64,000 nucleotides of DNA from Larus michahellis (taxonomy: Eukaryota; Chordata; Aves; Charadriiformes; Laridae). Under the pieces are notes generated by a model. It ran no database searches. It was not told the DNA's origin and saw nothing but the letters and a program-made list of their open reading frames with translations. Positions 1 to 11,516 of the stretch are shown in pieces. Positions within the stretch are counted from its first letter, which is position 1; each line of letters begins with the position of its first letter. The stretch spans positions 30,173,446 to 30,237,445 of the forward strand of contig NC_133899.1 of assembly GCF_964199755.1 (NCBI RefSeq). The letters are read 5' to 3'. The translations under genes were made by a program, and so were the position numbers.

Positions 1-686
1 CTTCCAAGATACAGAGTGACTAGAGATTGTGAGAAGTAGGGATACAACTGTCTGGAAAATGTCCGAACACCGGACAGCAACCTAAGCCAAGTTAGAGAAA
101 CAGATCAAATTCTGGTCGAAACCAAAATCTTTATGCCGTAGGAAAGTCCAATCATTCAAACTCTGGCTTTGTTTTCCCCACTGGAATAATCTAAGACACC
201 CATTTTAAAATAGAAGTATTACCCTTTGGATCACACGCTCTGAAAATGGATGGGTTTGAAATGCCAGGATGCTTCACTTTGATGTTTTCCATGGAAACAA
301 GGGATTTTATTTCAAGTAAGTCAGACTGAGCTGCGTCTGTCTGGCCTGTGTTTTTCGGGTGATGCAGTGCAGGGTCGCTGCAGCCTCCCCTTCCAGTGTG
401 GCTCAGGCTTCCACTAAACCACATCTTTACTTTACCACAGATATCTGAGCTGTGGCCCAAAAACCCATCAGTGAGAACTAATTCATGTTAAACAGAAGGG
501 AAAAAAAAACAAAAAGAACCAAAAAGGAAAATATATGTGCAACTGATTTCTGAAGTATCCTCTGAGGCCGGGGGGACAGATGCCCTTATGCAAGGACATG
601 ACTGTGGGTTTGTAAAGCTATGTATATCTGCCTCAAGAATTACAGCGAGGTGGTACTCAGCACAAGGTTTGTGTATTTTCTACTAG
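1..686 (+). other. RHOJ: RHOJ intron, 3' part
   Basis: Intron sequence leading into the penultimate RHOJ exon, ending in a polypyrimidine/TAG acceptor at 674-686. I see no RNA gene, repeat or second gene in it. Confidence 0.85.
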
Positions 687-782
687 ATTGATCTCCGGGA
701 TGATCCCAAAACTTTGGCTCGGCTGCTTTACATGAAGGAGAAACCACTCACCTACGAGCACGGAGTGAAGCTAGCGAAGGAG
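687..782 (+). CDS. RHOJ: RHOJ penultimate coding exon
   Basis: Thirty-two codons in phase 0, from the I-D of the G4 guanine-specificity motif through the Rho insert helix to KLAKE. The acceptor is tattttctactag and the donor gag/gtaata. Translation is uninterrupted and matches the RHOJ family closely. Confidence 0.94.
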
Positions 783-2122
783 GTAATAGCTTTTTCTGAA
801 GTCCCATGAAATCGATTGATCACAGCTTTCCATTGGGTTTGTTCCATTGAAGGTGAACTCCTCCAGGGCGCATTGGTTGGTCCCAGCCAGAGATTAAAGC
901 CTCTGTTCAAACAGGCTGGACCCAGGCACAGGCTGTGGCTCCTCAGCCTGCTGTTCTGCTGCAATACCCTATTGACCTCTAAGCAAAGCAGCAAGGTACA
1001 CAGGGCAGCAGGTGGCAAATGGGCAAATTTTACTGCCTACTTTACCTGTAAAGTGTTTCTTGTTCAGGCTTCTGCCAGAAGGTGCACGCGGCAAACCCCT
1101 CTCTGCAGTCACCTCCTTCCAAACTCGTCCCTGTCCTTTACAAAAGCACAGACAAATTGATTCTCACTTATCCGTTGCACTTCAAGCAGGAGAGAGGGAG
1201 CTCCTGAAGTTTCTGAGCTATTGCACCTTCCTCCGAGAAGATAGGGGGATAAAAGCCCTCCCCAAGCCCTGAAATTCAGGCATCTGGACCCTAGCCATTT
1301 CCACCTCATATGCGGCAGGGGCTGTTAGAGGCTTTTGCCTTCAAAGGCGAGCGAAAGCATCCATTAGCAGAAGAAGCTGAGTAAGCAACAAGGATGCTGA
1401 ATAAGCTGAGACTGCTTTCCCAGGCCCCTGTGTGTGTTTGTGTCATACCAGCATGCCCAGGAGACTTGCATCTCAAGATGATGCTTCCCAGTTCCCGGAT
1501 GCCAGCTGGAAGCCCTCCCCCAGGTAGCAGCTCCCTGACGTTGCAGGAGGCAGGACACAAGAGTGACAGGTCGGGGCAGAAGAGCCAAGTATATGAAGGG
1601 GTTCAGCTAACAACCCGTCATCTCCTTGAAACCCTCCCCAGCTGCACAGTTGGGAGGCCAAGCTCCTGGTCCAGCACTCAACCTGGGTGCAGTCCCCCTC
1701 TCTCTGGAGGGTCGTACAGAGAATTTCAGCTCCCCGTTAACCCTCTGTGGTGAGATACTCGTGTTGGTGCTCAGCCCTGCTCCCTCGCTCAGGATGACCA
1801 TCCGAGCTTGTTGCTTAATCCTATAGGCAGCCAGATACAAAACACAGCAAAGACCTGACCCCCTTTCTAAAGGTCTGGGCTTCCCTCCGTGTCAGGACAT
1901 GTAAAATGTTGATGGAACAGGGTCGCTCTGTCTCTCCCAGCAGTGGGTACTCACATTTTCTCTCCTCTCTTTCAGATTGGAGCACAGTGCTATCTGGAAT
2001 GCTCAGCCCTCACGCAGAAAGGCCTTAAGACTGTCTTCGATGAAGCCATCCTGACTATTTTCCACCCCAAGAAGAAGAAGAAGCGTTGTGCAAAGTGCCA
2101 CCGCTGCTGCACCCTTGTGTGA
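687..2122 (+). CDS. RHOJ: RHOJ, Rho-family small GTPase, last two coding exons (5' partial)
   Basis: Joins 687-782 and 1976-2122, giving 80 codons plus a TGA stop. RHOJ (TCL) is a Cdc42/TC10-subfamily GTPase that binds GTP at the plasma membrane and endosomes and controls actin, focal adhesions and vessel sprouting. The first exon opens with [14 protein letters not shown]: its I-D completes the TQID base-recognition (G4) motif begun in the previous exon, followed by the Rho insert helix. The second exon carries ECSALTQKG (the G5 SAL motif), a polybasic KKKKKR stretch and a cysteine-rich tail ending in the CAAX box [19 protein letters not shown] matches RHOJ; RHOQ (TC10) differs here and ends differently. 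Both exons are phase 0, with acceptor CTACTAG and donor GAG/GTAATA for the first and acceptor CTTTCAG for the second. The GTPase core exons (P-loop, switches) lie left of the window. Human RHOJ is about 214 residues, so this is roughly the last 37 percent. Confidence 0.95.
783..1975 (+). other. RHOJ: RHOJ last intron
   Basis: A 1193-bp GT-AG intron (gtaata ... tttcag) in phase 0. It is moderately GC-rich and has several overlapping short open frames on both strands, none with protein-like composition or a recognisable family. No other element seen. Confidence 0.9.
1976..2122 (+). CDS. RHOJ: RHOJ terminal coding exon with polybasic tail and CAAX box
   Basis: Forty-eight codons and a TGA stop. 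A strong polypyrimidine acceptor (tctctcctctctttcag) precedes [16 protein letters not shown]. The tail is [10 protein letters not shown] followed by [10 protein letters not shown]. The last four residues form the prenylation signal and the cysteines just upstream are candidate palmitoylation sites. From memory human RHOJ ends in CSII, so the last residues have diverged while the function of the tail is kept. Confidence 0.95.
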   Translation: MGAQCYLECSALTQKGLKTVFDEAILTIFHPKKKKKRCAKCHRCCTLV

Positions 2123-4648
2123 AGTCACTTGGAAAGAAAAGTGAGATGAGTTCAATGAAACCAAGCAGGTTAGAAAGGCAATGAAGGTCACATGCAACTG
2201 AAATGGGGAACATGACCAGAAAGGGGTCCTTCTTACCCAAATATAGGAGCCCTCCGTTCTGTGAAACCTCCAAGCTGTATCACACTAGGCCAACTCATGT
2301 CTATGTGCTTTCCTAACCCTCCAGAGTTGTATGCAGCCTGCTCCCACTACTGCAGGCTGCACTGAGACAACAGAAACCAGGATGCCTGATCCTGCTTGAC
2401 TCCTCACCTTAGGAATGGGGTGAAGGTGCCGTGTGGAAAAACAAAGAACTAAAGGTGGTAAAAGAAACAAAAGCAACTCCATTTATGGCCTTAAGCAAGA
2501 ACTGATCAAAATTAGGAATTTGCAGTACTTAGAAATTGAATCTGAATTGACTGAGAGCACATGGAGATCTGTAGAAATCTAATATGTAAGCTATAGGTAG
2601 GACATACTTCTAAATTACTCTTCTTTTATAAGACTCGCTGGTTCAAGAAATACTGTAGTTTGTTCAGACCACATGGAAGCAAAGATGGAGTGATTCCAGT
2701 TTGTTTTCACTTAATGGTGAAACTTCACAGCGTTAGGATGTTGCTGCACCCAAGCTATCAAAATGGATCAACACTTACCTCCAGACTTAAGGAATGTTCT
2801 TACAACAAAAAAATGCAAATAGCTGTATTTTTACAGGGGAATGTTCACGCTGAGCCATGTTTCCATAAGCTGGGAAAGGAAGAACAGAGTTGTAGCATTA
2901 ATGTACTGAAACAAAGAAATTCTGCCACCAAAGAACACTGCCCTGGACATGAAATAGCAGCGTGGAACAATCTCCCTTCCAAACTGAGACCATGAGCGAG
3001 ACACATTGCCATGGCAACTGAAAATTTACCTTATAGATCAGCTGGATTTCTACATCTCACCCAGCAGACAAAAATAGCAAAAACAAAAAGCCAAAGGTCA
3101 TACTGACTTCCAGTGCTTTAAGGTGATCTGATTGCCTTAAAAATTATATATTATTTTTTTAATGCAGTATCTCATGTAAAAAATCTCATCAAAGTGGAGT
3201 TGTAAACACGTTGATTTATTGTAGCCTCCCTTCTCCCATTCATTTCTTCTTTCTTTGCTCCCATTTTTCCATCTTCGTTGCCGTGAGTGCTGTGTAAGTT
3301 GCAACGTGGCTGCAGTCCTCAGGAGTAAACTTTCAGACGAGCGGCAGGCGACGGGCTGCAGCCGAGAGCGCAGAGATGGGAAGCGCAGCCCTTCAGAGAA
3401 GAGAAGCTGGCCTGTTGGCTCTCTTTGCCATTGAAGAAAGCATGCCTTTTCGCTAAAGCCTCTCCAGGGAGCCTGTACTTTTGCGCATCACAGCAACACA
3501 GACGCTCAGAGGTGAACTCGAAGGGCGTCTCGTTACTTGCATCCGCCTTCGGGTACCCTGGCAATGCCATGAGACTGTCTGGTTATGGATTTCATTCCCC
3601 AAGCGGAAAGTCCCAGTGCCAGCAAATATAGATTTGAAAACCTCGGATGTAACTCCTTGCAAAAGCAGTGTCTGTAGTCAGCATTTCCAGAAGTGCTAGG
3701 AGTAAGCAAGTAACAACAGTGCACCCTCCCATCCCGGGGACACGCGCCCTGTGCCCCCCCGCGCCCCACTCCAGGCCGCTGCCAGCCCACTCCTCTTCTG
3801 CAGCACAGTAGTGTGGCTGAGGACACACACGCAGCCAGAAAAACTCTCGTGATTAGTGATGAATTACAGACCCGGTGTTACTCTGAGCAATTAGCGACTT
3901 CAGCAGGACTCCAGGAACTGCACCCTTGGCGCAGAGAAGGGAAGAAGCAGGATGCAGTGCCTAATCCTGCAGTCATCGAGGCTTACGGATCCAAGCTCCT
4001 TCTTTAGCACAAATTCAATTTACCATGGACACCTACAGAAACCAGCTCCGACAACCCAAAATGTTTCCAGGTAGAAATCAACTGTTCTCTCCGACAAAAG
4101 TGATCAAATTCGAGGCAAATGCCTTGTTGCTGTTACCCAGCCAGCTTTCACTCATCATCTCTTTCCTGCTGCACATAAGCATGGATGAAGACAGAGGTGT
4201 GCTAAATCAAAGACAGGCAAAAGAAACACTTCCTCACTGCTGGCATTCTTTGGGCATATTTTATATTGGGTTTTGTTATGTCCCAGACATTTGCTTCGAA
4301 TGGACTGGCTGATAAAGCACAGCTCCGAGGGAGGGCAGGGCTGAAGCCCGGTGAAGGGGCTCGTGTCGTGCCGCAGAGGCTGTGTTGCCATCCCCGGGCA
4401 GAGCAGTGAGTATTGGCGCAGCTGGGGCGCTGGCAATCAGCTGAACTGTGACATGAAATGAGATATTAGGGGAGTATGAGGAAAACCAGGAGTGGACTAA
4501 ATAAATAAGTATTTAGGGAATGTGTGTTGGCTTACAACATGACTAGAAGTCCACTGAAACCAAAAAAGAAAAAAAAAAAAAAGCTTTCAACAGATTCAGA
4601 TTTCAGAGAAAATTAGAGCTTCGCTGTACTGCCATTTACTTCAGTGGA

Positions 4649-4654
4649 AATAAA
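4649..4654 (+). terminator. Candidate proximal poly(A) signal for RHOJ
   Basis: AATAAA about 2.53 kb past the RHOJ stop, followed within 40 bases by a T/GT-rich stretch (ttattactttgtttt, then gtgtaggttgctg) that could be the downstream element. The spacing fits a mammalian-sized RHOJ 3' UTR. Hexamers are common by chance in AT-rich DNA. Confidence 0.35.
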
Positions 4655-7600
4655 ATAGGATTATTACTTTGTTTTAGCGCGTGTAGGTTGCTGTAGAGTG
4701 CTAGCCTATATAGAATTCTCTGGTTAAAGTAAGTGAAGTCTGTTTTAGCTGAAGTGCAATGCAAACACTCAGGTTGGGGCTGCCAGATATTCTTAGAGCT
4801 TCAGAAAATAGAGGAAATAGAAATCCAGACTGACAGCTGAGCTCATCATAAGATAATGAGCACACTGGAAAAGTGCAATATAGCATTCCCGGCATGCATC
4901 AGATAAAGCCACAAATAATCAAATTATATTTTTGTGTGCCACCGAGTGTCAGGGGTGTCTATTAATGCTAATGGGATGGCATAGGATAGGCATATAAAAT
5001 CAAAAATCAAATAGGAAGCTGTAGCATTAACATAACTGCAGTGGTTCGAGGAAAATTAATGAAAAATATATGGTGATGTAGAAACTAAAATGCTACTGTG
5101 CTAACGTATTAAACTGCAGCACCCTGCACAAATCATTGCATAGCAGTGAAAGCAGATACAAAAGTATTAATATGCATCCAAAAAATGTTAAGACTAACCA
5201 GGATTTTATTTGCACTTACAAACCCAAGCACATCAAGTTTGTGAGGCAGCAAAATTTCAAGTTTTTCAAGATGACTGTGACCAAAATTTGACATGTGGGA
5301 GCTGCAAGGGAGGGAGGGTGGTCACAATCCACTGAGAAATGGCCTCTGCACTCCATTTGTTTTTGATTTCTCTTCCAACAAAAATAAATGTCTTTAAAAT
5401 AGCCATGGTTAATGCAGGTCCCATAAACATTATTCCTGTGTTAGGTAATGTACACACACTTATCCATGCAATGTGGCACTTACTCAAGGGTCTGCCCTGT
5501 TACACTATTATTTTGGGGAGGCAGGAATAGCACAGGCCAACGGGCTTTAGAAAGGGATTGTAGGAAGATGTAAGGAGGGTCATTGACTATCTGGCAAGTC
5601 ATACCTAATACCTTTTCTAAAAGCCAACAGATGGTGTGTGAACAGGCAGCAAAGCTTATTTCCAGAAATTTCAAAACACCAGGCACAGTGCAAGCGCAGG
5701 CATAAGGCAACAGATACAAACTGCAAGTTATTTTCAAGCACCATTAGTAACAAGAAAAGAAAATCAATAAAGGACTGCCAGGTGAAATTCTCACTGTAAG
5801 ATGAGCTAGAAATCAGACCCTAACTTCACCGTCAAAGGAACGTGGTTAGGAGAGTCATAAAGGCTGTAAACCATCCCGGGAACCTATTTGACAGTGTCCT
5901 CTTAATGCAATTAATGTCAAAACCTTTCCTGACAGAGCTGCCTTTGCTAATAGTCTGCTATCATTTCAAAAGCACTGACAATTTACAAGAAATCTGCTAG
6001 ATCCTGTAAAAGCCATCTCCTTTGGCCTCTTCTGAAACCTTAATGTTCTACCAGGAGTTGTTAACCTGAAGCTGTAGTTTCAAACGGAGCTCCCAAAGGG
6101 TTTTCATGCCAACTCCTGCAAGGAGATATTAAAGATATTAGGTATTAGAGAGATATCTCAAGACATTCGAGAGTTTTTATCACATTAAAACAACCTACAG
6201 ATGCCTCTGCCCTTCAGAGAACTGCTAAAACACCAGGCCAGTGGAACTGGGGCAATCCTGTGCTATATCACCACTTCCAGCATGACCTGAAGGAGGCCTC
6301 ACAAAGATTTCCACAGTTTGTCCTGTGCCACCCAGAGCTCAGAAAAGTTGGGGAGAATGCAGAAACAAGGCTCTAACCCCACACAGGTCCATCCAGGAGC
6401 ATTTGTTCAACCAGGTGTAAGTCGCATGTACTTATATCCTCGAGGAGAGGTGGACAGCAGTTCTCCAGATGAGCTCCCCCTGGTTGTCCTATGTACCAAA
6501 CGCTCCCAGACCTTCTCTCACTGCCCTGTAAATATCTGCTATTACAGTATGTATCTCATGTAGAACAACCAACTACAAGCTCTTGCCTCGCATTGCCTTG
6601 AATTAGGCATAATGTGAATTTTTCCCTCAACTTCCAGATGTGCTGGGTCCTGTTGCAAATCTTCTTCTTCCTAGTGGGAACTGCAACATTCACTCTGAGT
6701 CCAGCATGACAATCAAAACAATTATTTCAGCAGCCATCATTAATATTTCTCACCTTTTTTCTCTTTCAAAGCACTGCTTCAGTTCAAAATAAACACAGAA
6801 TTAAATCTAGCGCTGCATCTTAATCTGCAATAAAGCTATTCCAAATACTTTTATTAAGGGATGGATTTTGTCAGTCTCCCTCATACTGAAGAGCATCTTA
6901 CTTCACAAGGAATTGTCTCCAGCTTCCTCGTGTCTCATTCAATCCCAATGATACTGCTCGTGTAAATGAGGGAGGCTGAATATGGCCATTGGTGACCTGC
7001 CCTTGTAGTTAAGATACAACAAAATCTCTTCTAACTGCTCTAGTATTGGTGCCCTGTCCCCCCCAAAAAGCAGTGATTTCCCATTCCCCATACACTGTAC
7101 AAATCACCTGGTGTTCTGTTGTGCTCGGTACCACAACCTGTCTGGTATCTGCCACCTCTGAGGTAGGGAAGAACTAAGAAATGAGTTGGGAAAGGAGACA
7201 AGCCTTGGGCTTGCCGCTACACAAACCAAACAGGACTCCCCCAGAAACAATCCCGGCAACGCAACTCTAGGGAAGTGGCTAAAAACCCACCCGAGGGTGG
7301 GAAAATCACTGTAGCAAACAGAGCAACAGGGAACAAACATTTCACTACCAGTGACTGTTGACAAGGATGCATGGGCTTCACTTCCCATTGACAGCAAAGT
7401 GTCAAGATCTCATCCAAGATATTGTCCCAAGATTCCAGAGACCTAATTTGAGAACCTTTTACAGGAGCTTGGAAAAGGTTGCAGATGTTCTTGCAAACAA
7501 CTTCTATTGCTGCCTCCCTTCATCACACCCAACCTCATACGCAGCAAGTGATACAGTGGCCAGTTACACCAATTATATGCATCTAGCAGATGTATTTTCA

Positions 7601-8769
7601 CCATGCAAGCTGCCATGTCCTTACAGAAACGTCCCTCTAATTCAGACATGAAAGATGCCCGTTTGCTTACACAGCTGGCTTACAGCCTGTGACCTTTTCT
7701 GTAGCTCTTTTCCCCAAGTGGCACAGCAAATACCTCTTGATTCACCATACTGAAACTTCATCTGGATTAAAAATAAATTGCAATGATATCAATCTGTCTC
7801 AAGCCAGGCTCGTTTAAAAGCATATTTGTCTTCTCCAGCAAAGCAATCAACATACGCTCATGTTGGCTCAGGGAACATTTGTTCAATAAACAGGTAGAAT
7901 GCAGGAATCTTGCTGCATACGCCTTTCTCCCCGTATTTTCCTTTTCCCTGAAGAGGATTTGTGGCACATTTTATCCTACATTAAAAAAATATATATCTGG
8001 AAATAACAGAACCTTTTCTTGGTTCACAATTGTATAGGACGGGAGGAGCATCTGCTGTGACAGGAGGTGGGCATGGAGTGAGCTATGTCAGATAACTTGA
8101 GCTCTACGTAAAAATGAAGACAAATTTCTACTATAAATGTTTATTTTTCTCTTAGTGAACAAAGACCCTCTGAAAGCAGGAAAAAACCTCCCACTGATTT
8201 TGGTAGTGGCTTGTGATCTCAGCTGTCTTCACCTATCAAAACAAAACATGAATAGAAATATTTTGCATCAAAAAGTTGGGACAAAAACACCAATTAGAAG
8301 TAATGAATGCAATAGAATAGCATCGACACTTCTGCTCTGGGGCAGAGCTGCAAAATCAGGGCCCAGGACATAATTGGCAATTATGACAGTTTGATCCTAA
8401 AACTTAAATTTTATTTTCAGATGTTAAGGGGACACCAATAACTAGGATGAAAAAAATCTTCAAATTCTCTTTTTTTTTTGTTTTGTTTCAGTTAAAGCTT
8501 TCAGAACCATGTGAACAAGAATATCTTTTTCCTGGGGAGTTCCAGGAACCCCACCAGAACAGCAAAAAGAGCCAGAACCTCGTTGTAAGAGTTCACAAAT
8601 CCATATATCACAGAGCAAAAAGCAAAAATCATATGAGTTGCTGTCAATGGTGAAAAATCTCTTTAACTTAGGAAATATGTTAACAAAAATAACTCTGAGG
8701 ATGATCCCCACCCCTCCTTCCAGAACGTGCAGACCATAATGCAGTGTTTGGCTGCTGCTTCTAACTATA

Positions 8770-8860
8770 ATTTTAGGGTGGGATTTTCAAAGATGCCGTA
8801 TGTTGGCTTCATTTCAATTCTTATGAAGACAATGGAAAATTTCAATGGGGTCCACACATG
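8770..8860. repeat. Possible degenerate ancient amniote repeat
   Basis: The phrase gggattttcaaagatgcc, followed by a segment with ttcaatggggtcc, and a distant taggcacctggagatttt near 9010-9030, resemble old amniote palindromic repeats built on gattttcaaa / cattgacttcaatgg / ttaggcacct motifs. Heavily decayed; the family name is not certain. Confidence 0.3.
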
Positions 8861-10530
8861 ACTAATGTGGAAAGCATTTCAGAGTCTACATTTCCTCCTT
8901 TTCTGCCCTTTGTTGTGGCTGACCAACCTTTGAGCACACAGATACACCGAGCCAGGTCCAAGAATCTCTTCTACCTTTTGGCTGCTGGTTGTGGACTCCT
9001 GAAAGAAGTTAGGCACCTGGAGATTTTGCTGATCTGATCTTTAGCTTGAGCTTTGGAGACTGGATTTGTAACTCCTCTTTTCAAACACTACTGAGGCTGA
9101 AGATGAAAATGATTACTTTAACAGCGTAACATTCAAGACAAACGGGTATCTTTGCTGAGTTGGACACTGCACTCATTGCTGTTGCTTAATTTGATCTCAT
9201 CCCATTCAGGATGCCAGATTTAATTTTGCATTTGGTTTTGCCAAAGATCAGTTTGAGCTCTCGCTGATATCAACTCTGGTGAATTTTGACGTTGATCAGA
9301 GGTTAATGAATTCAGAGTAAACAGTTGTCATCTGTCTACAGTTTCCAGATCTTCCAGCACAACAGTTATTTGTACTGATAACGTAGAAGTTTTTGTCTGA
9401 TGTCTGTCAAAGTAGTTTGGATGTAAGCCATATCCATAGTATGACCGTCTTATCTTCTCTCCCAACACTTTTCCCCAAAACAGGCAGCTGCTCTAACTGC
9501 ATTACAGAACTGGCAGGCACTGAACTGCCTTGTCAGTGTGGAGTAAATGAGCCCAAACTTTCTGCAAACTCGTAAATATTAATTCATTAATAAGCAATAA
9601 CATAACGCTATGTGAGAGGGGAAAGACACTGGCAAAGTCTTCTTCGCTTATGAGCAGAAGTGATCTAAGGTGGTGAGCCCACACCGCCAGGTGGGAAATG
9701 CTACAGAGCAAGGCGTAGCACGGTGCCCATGCTGCCCAGCAAGTATGGCGTGAGCCCGGCCAAAGGGCTCAGAAGTGCCTCCGTGGAGTCACACCAGGAT
9801 AACTGGGGCTCAGCAGCACCTTGAGACTGGGAGGGCATCAAAGAAGGCTGCAAACAGGAGCAGAGAGATGGGCCAAACTGTCCTCGAGTGCAAGGATAAC
9901 TGAGTACAGTTAAATCTTTTATGTTGTTGATGCACTTGCCAAATACCCGCATTTCACTGCAAAGAGATTCTCTGCTCCCCTGAGAACACAAAGACAAGAA
10001 AATTTCTCTCCTTTCTTTTTGCATATTACTTCAGCAATATTTAAAGTAACAGTGCAACAAGTTACTCTAATTGAGTTTGTTTGTGAAGCAGATGTAATGA
10101 CCTTAGCACAAATCGGGACCGAACACATCAGTCAGTTCTTACCAGGTTAAGAAGAAGTTATTTACTTGATGTGTGCAACTGAATTTTTCTCTCTTAAAAG
10201 TTGCTGTGTGCAATATCACTGGAGTATGGGGCTGGTAAAACCAAAGGATGAGTACTAAAACATTATGTCTGACTTTTGAGTGATATATCTTTTTTCAAAT
10301 ACTACCCAAATCTTCAGAATTCATGTCAAAGCAATAAAATTTCAAACCAAGGAAACTCAGTTTTCCAGCAATTATGTTTTCATAGTTTAAAAATCATGTA
10401 AACAGTATTAGTTTCCTATTTACAGCACATGATTCTGTATTCTTTTGCTTAGCCTCTTTTAAACATGTAATTATTGTATATTGTAACTGCACATTAATAT
10501 CGTCTATTGTACATAGTTTATTTTAACAAA

Positions 10531-10536
10531 ATAAAT
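10531..10536 (+). terminator. Candidate distal poly(A) signal
   Basis: AATAAA in a 150-bp AT-rich segment that looks like the end of a vertebrate 3' UTR: tgtacata (Pumilio-type) at 10508-10515, T-rich upstream elements, then a GT-rich stretch (aaggtgtgatgctctgttt) about 35-50 bases downstream. It would give RHOJ an 8.4-kb 3' UTR, or it may belong to a separate non-coding transcript. Confidence 0.35.
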
Positions 10537-11463
10537 GTATTACTAAGTATTTTGACAGCAACATTTTGAGAAGGTGTGATGCTCTGTTTATTTTCCCAGA
10601 TGCTAATCACATACACTTTGCACGACATTATCGGGTAGGAAAAACACATACTAACACATAGGACTGCTTTTGGATGGTCCAGGAACTACCCACCCCTGGA
10701 ACCCTTTCAGTGTCCCCAGCAAAAAGTCACACAGGAGGTGACACTGCAGAGGTTTGCTCATGTCGGGCATGTTCTTTTTGGGAAACTGCTGCTTAACCAA
10801 ATTCTCTGCAGCCTGGAAAGATGGGAAGGTGGAGATGTGGGACCTGCAGGTCTGGCTCCCCGCTGGCACACAGCCTGCGGCTCACCCTGGTCCCGAGGTA
10901 TCCCTCAGTGACCAGACTGGAGATGTTTAGTCACCCATCTTCCACAAATATTAAGGCAGTTGGTTGGTTGCTCTTTCAGATATAACTTCTTTTTATTATT
11001 TTCCTAAGGGGTTCTTGGCATGACTGTCTGTGGTCTCCACTGTGATGTCATAGCACCACAAATGATTATTTTTTTTTTTTCCCTTGAGTGAATATTTAAA
11101 GTGTTTTGGAGAGAAGCCATCATGCAGCAGCCTAGGAGGCACTGGAGCTCTCTTGGTAGAGCAACTAGGAGAAGCGTTAGCCCAAGCACCAGGAGTTTTG
11201 AGGGGAGTTTGTTACTCCCTGACAACCCTAGCACATGGATAACAAAACCTTCCAACAAACCCTTACTGGCGGCAAGGAAGATGATGAGCTGTGTAACCTT
11301 CGGCCCAGCAGACAGGGCAGGGAGAGGCAGCACAGAAAGCGAAATGCTTAAAGGGCTGAAGTTACTTGAGGAAAGACAGCCCTTAAATGCTGGACTGGAA
11401 TCAAGAATATGACTGGCTCTAGTCTTCCAGGGATTCAGTGCAGAAATGTGGATCTTCTTTATT

Positions 11464-11516
11464 AAAAAAAAAAAAAAAAAAGGAATAAAATTTCAAATTA
11501 GAAAAAAAAAAAAAAA
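11464..11516. repeat. Paired poly-A runs
   Basis: Eighteen A's at 11464-11481, then ggaataaaatttcaaattag, then about fifteen A's to 11516. It could be a poly(A)-tail remnant of a retroposed sequence, but no parent mRNA is recognisable upstream. Confidence 0.6.

Larger units (their letters stand above)
2123..10560 (+). other. RHOJ downstream region, candidate 3' UTR then non-coding
   Basis: No gene recognised. After the RHOJ stop the plus strand carries several AATAAA hexamers, including 4649-4654 and 10531-10536. Human RHOJ has a 3' UTR of roughly 2 kb, which would favour the nearer site, so transcription up to 10.5 kb is only a possibility. Short open frames are scattered on both strands with no family resemblance. 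A degenerate old repeat may lie at 8770-8860. Confidence 0.5.
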
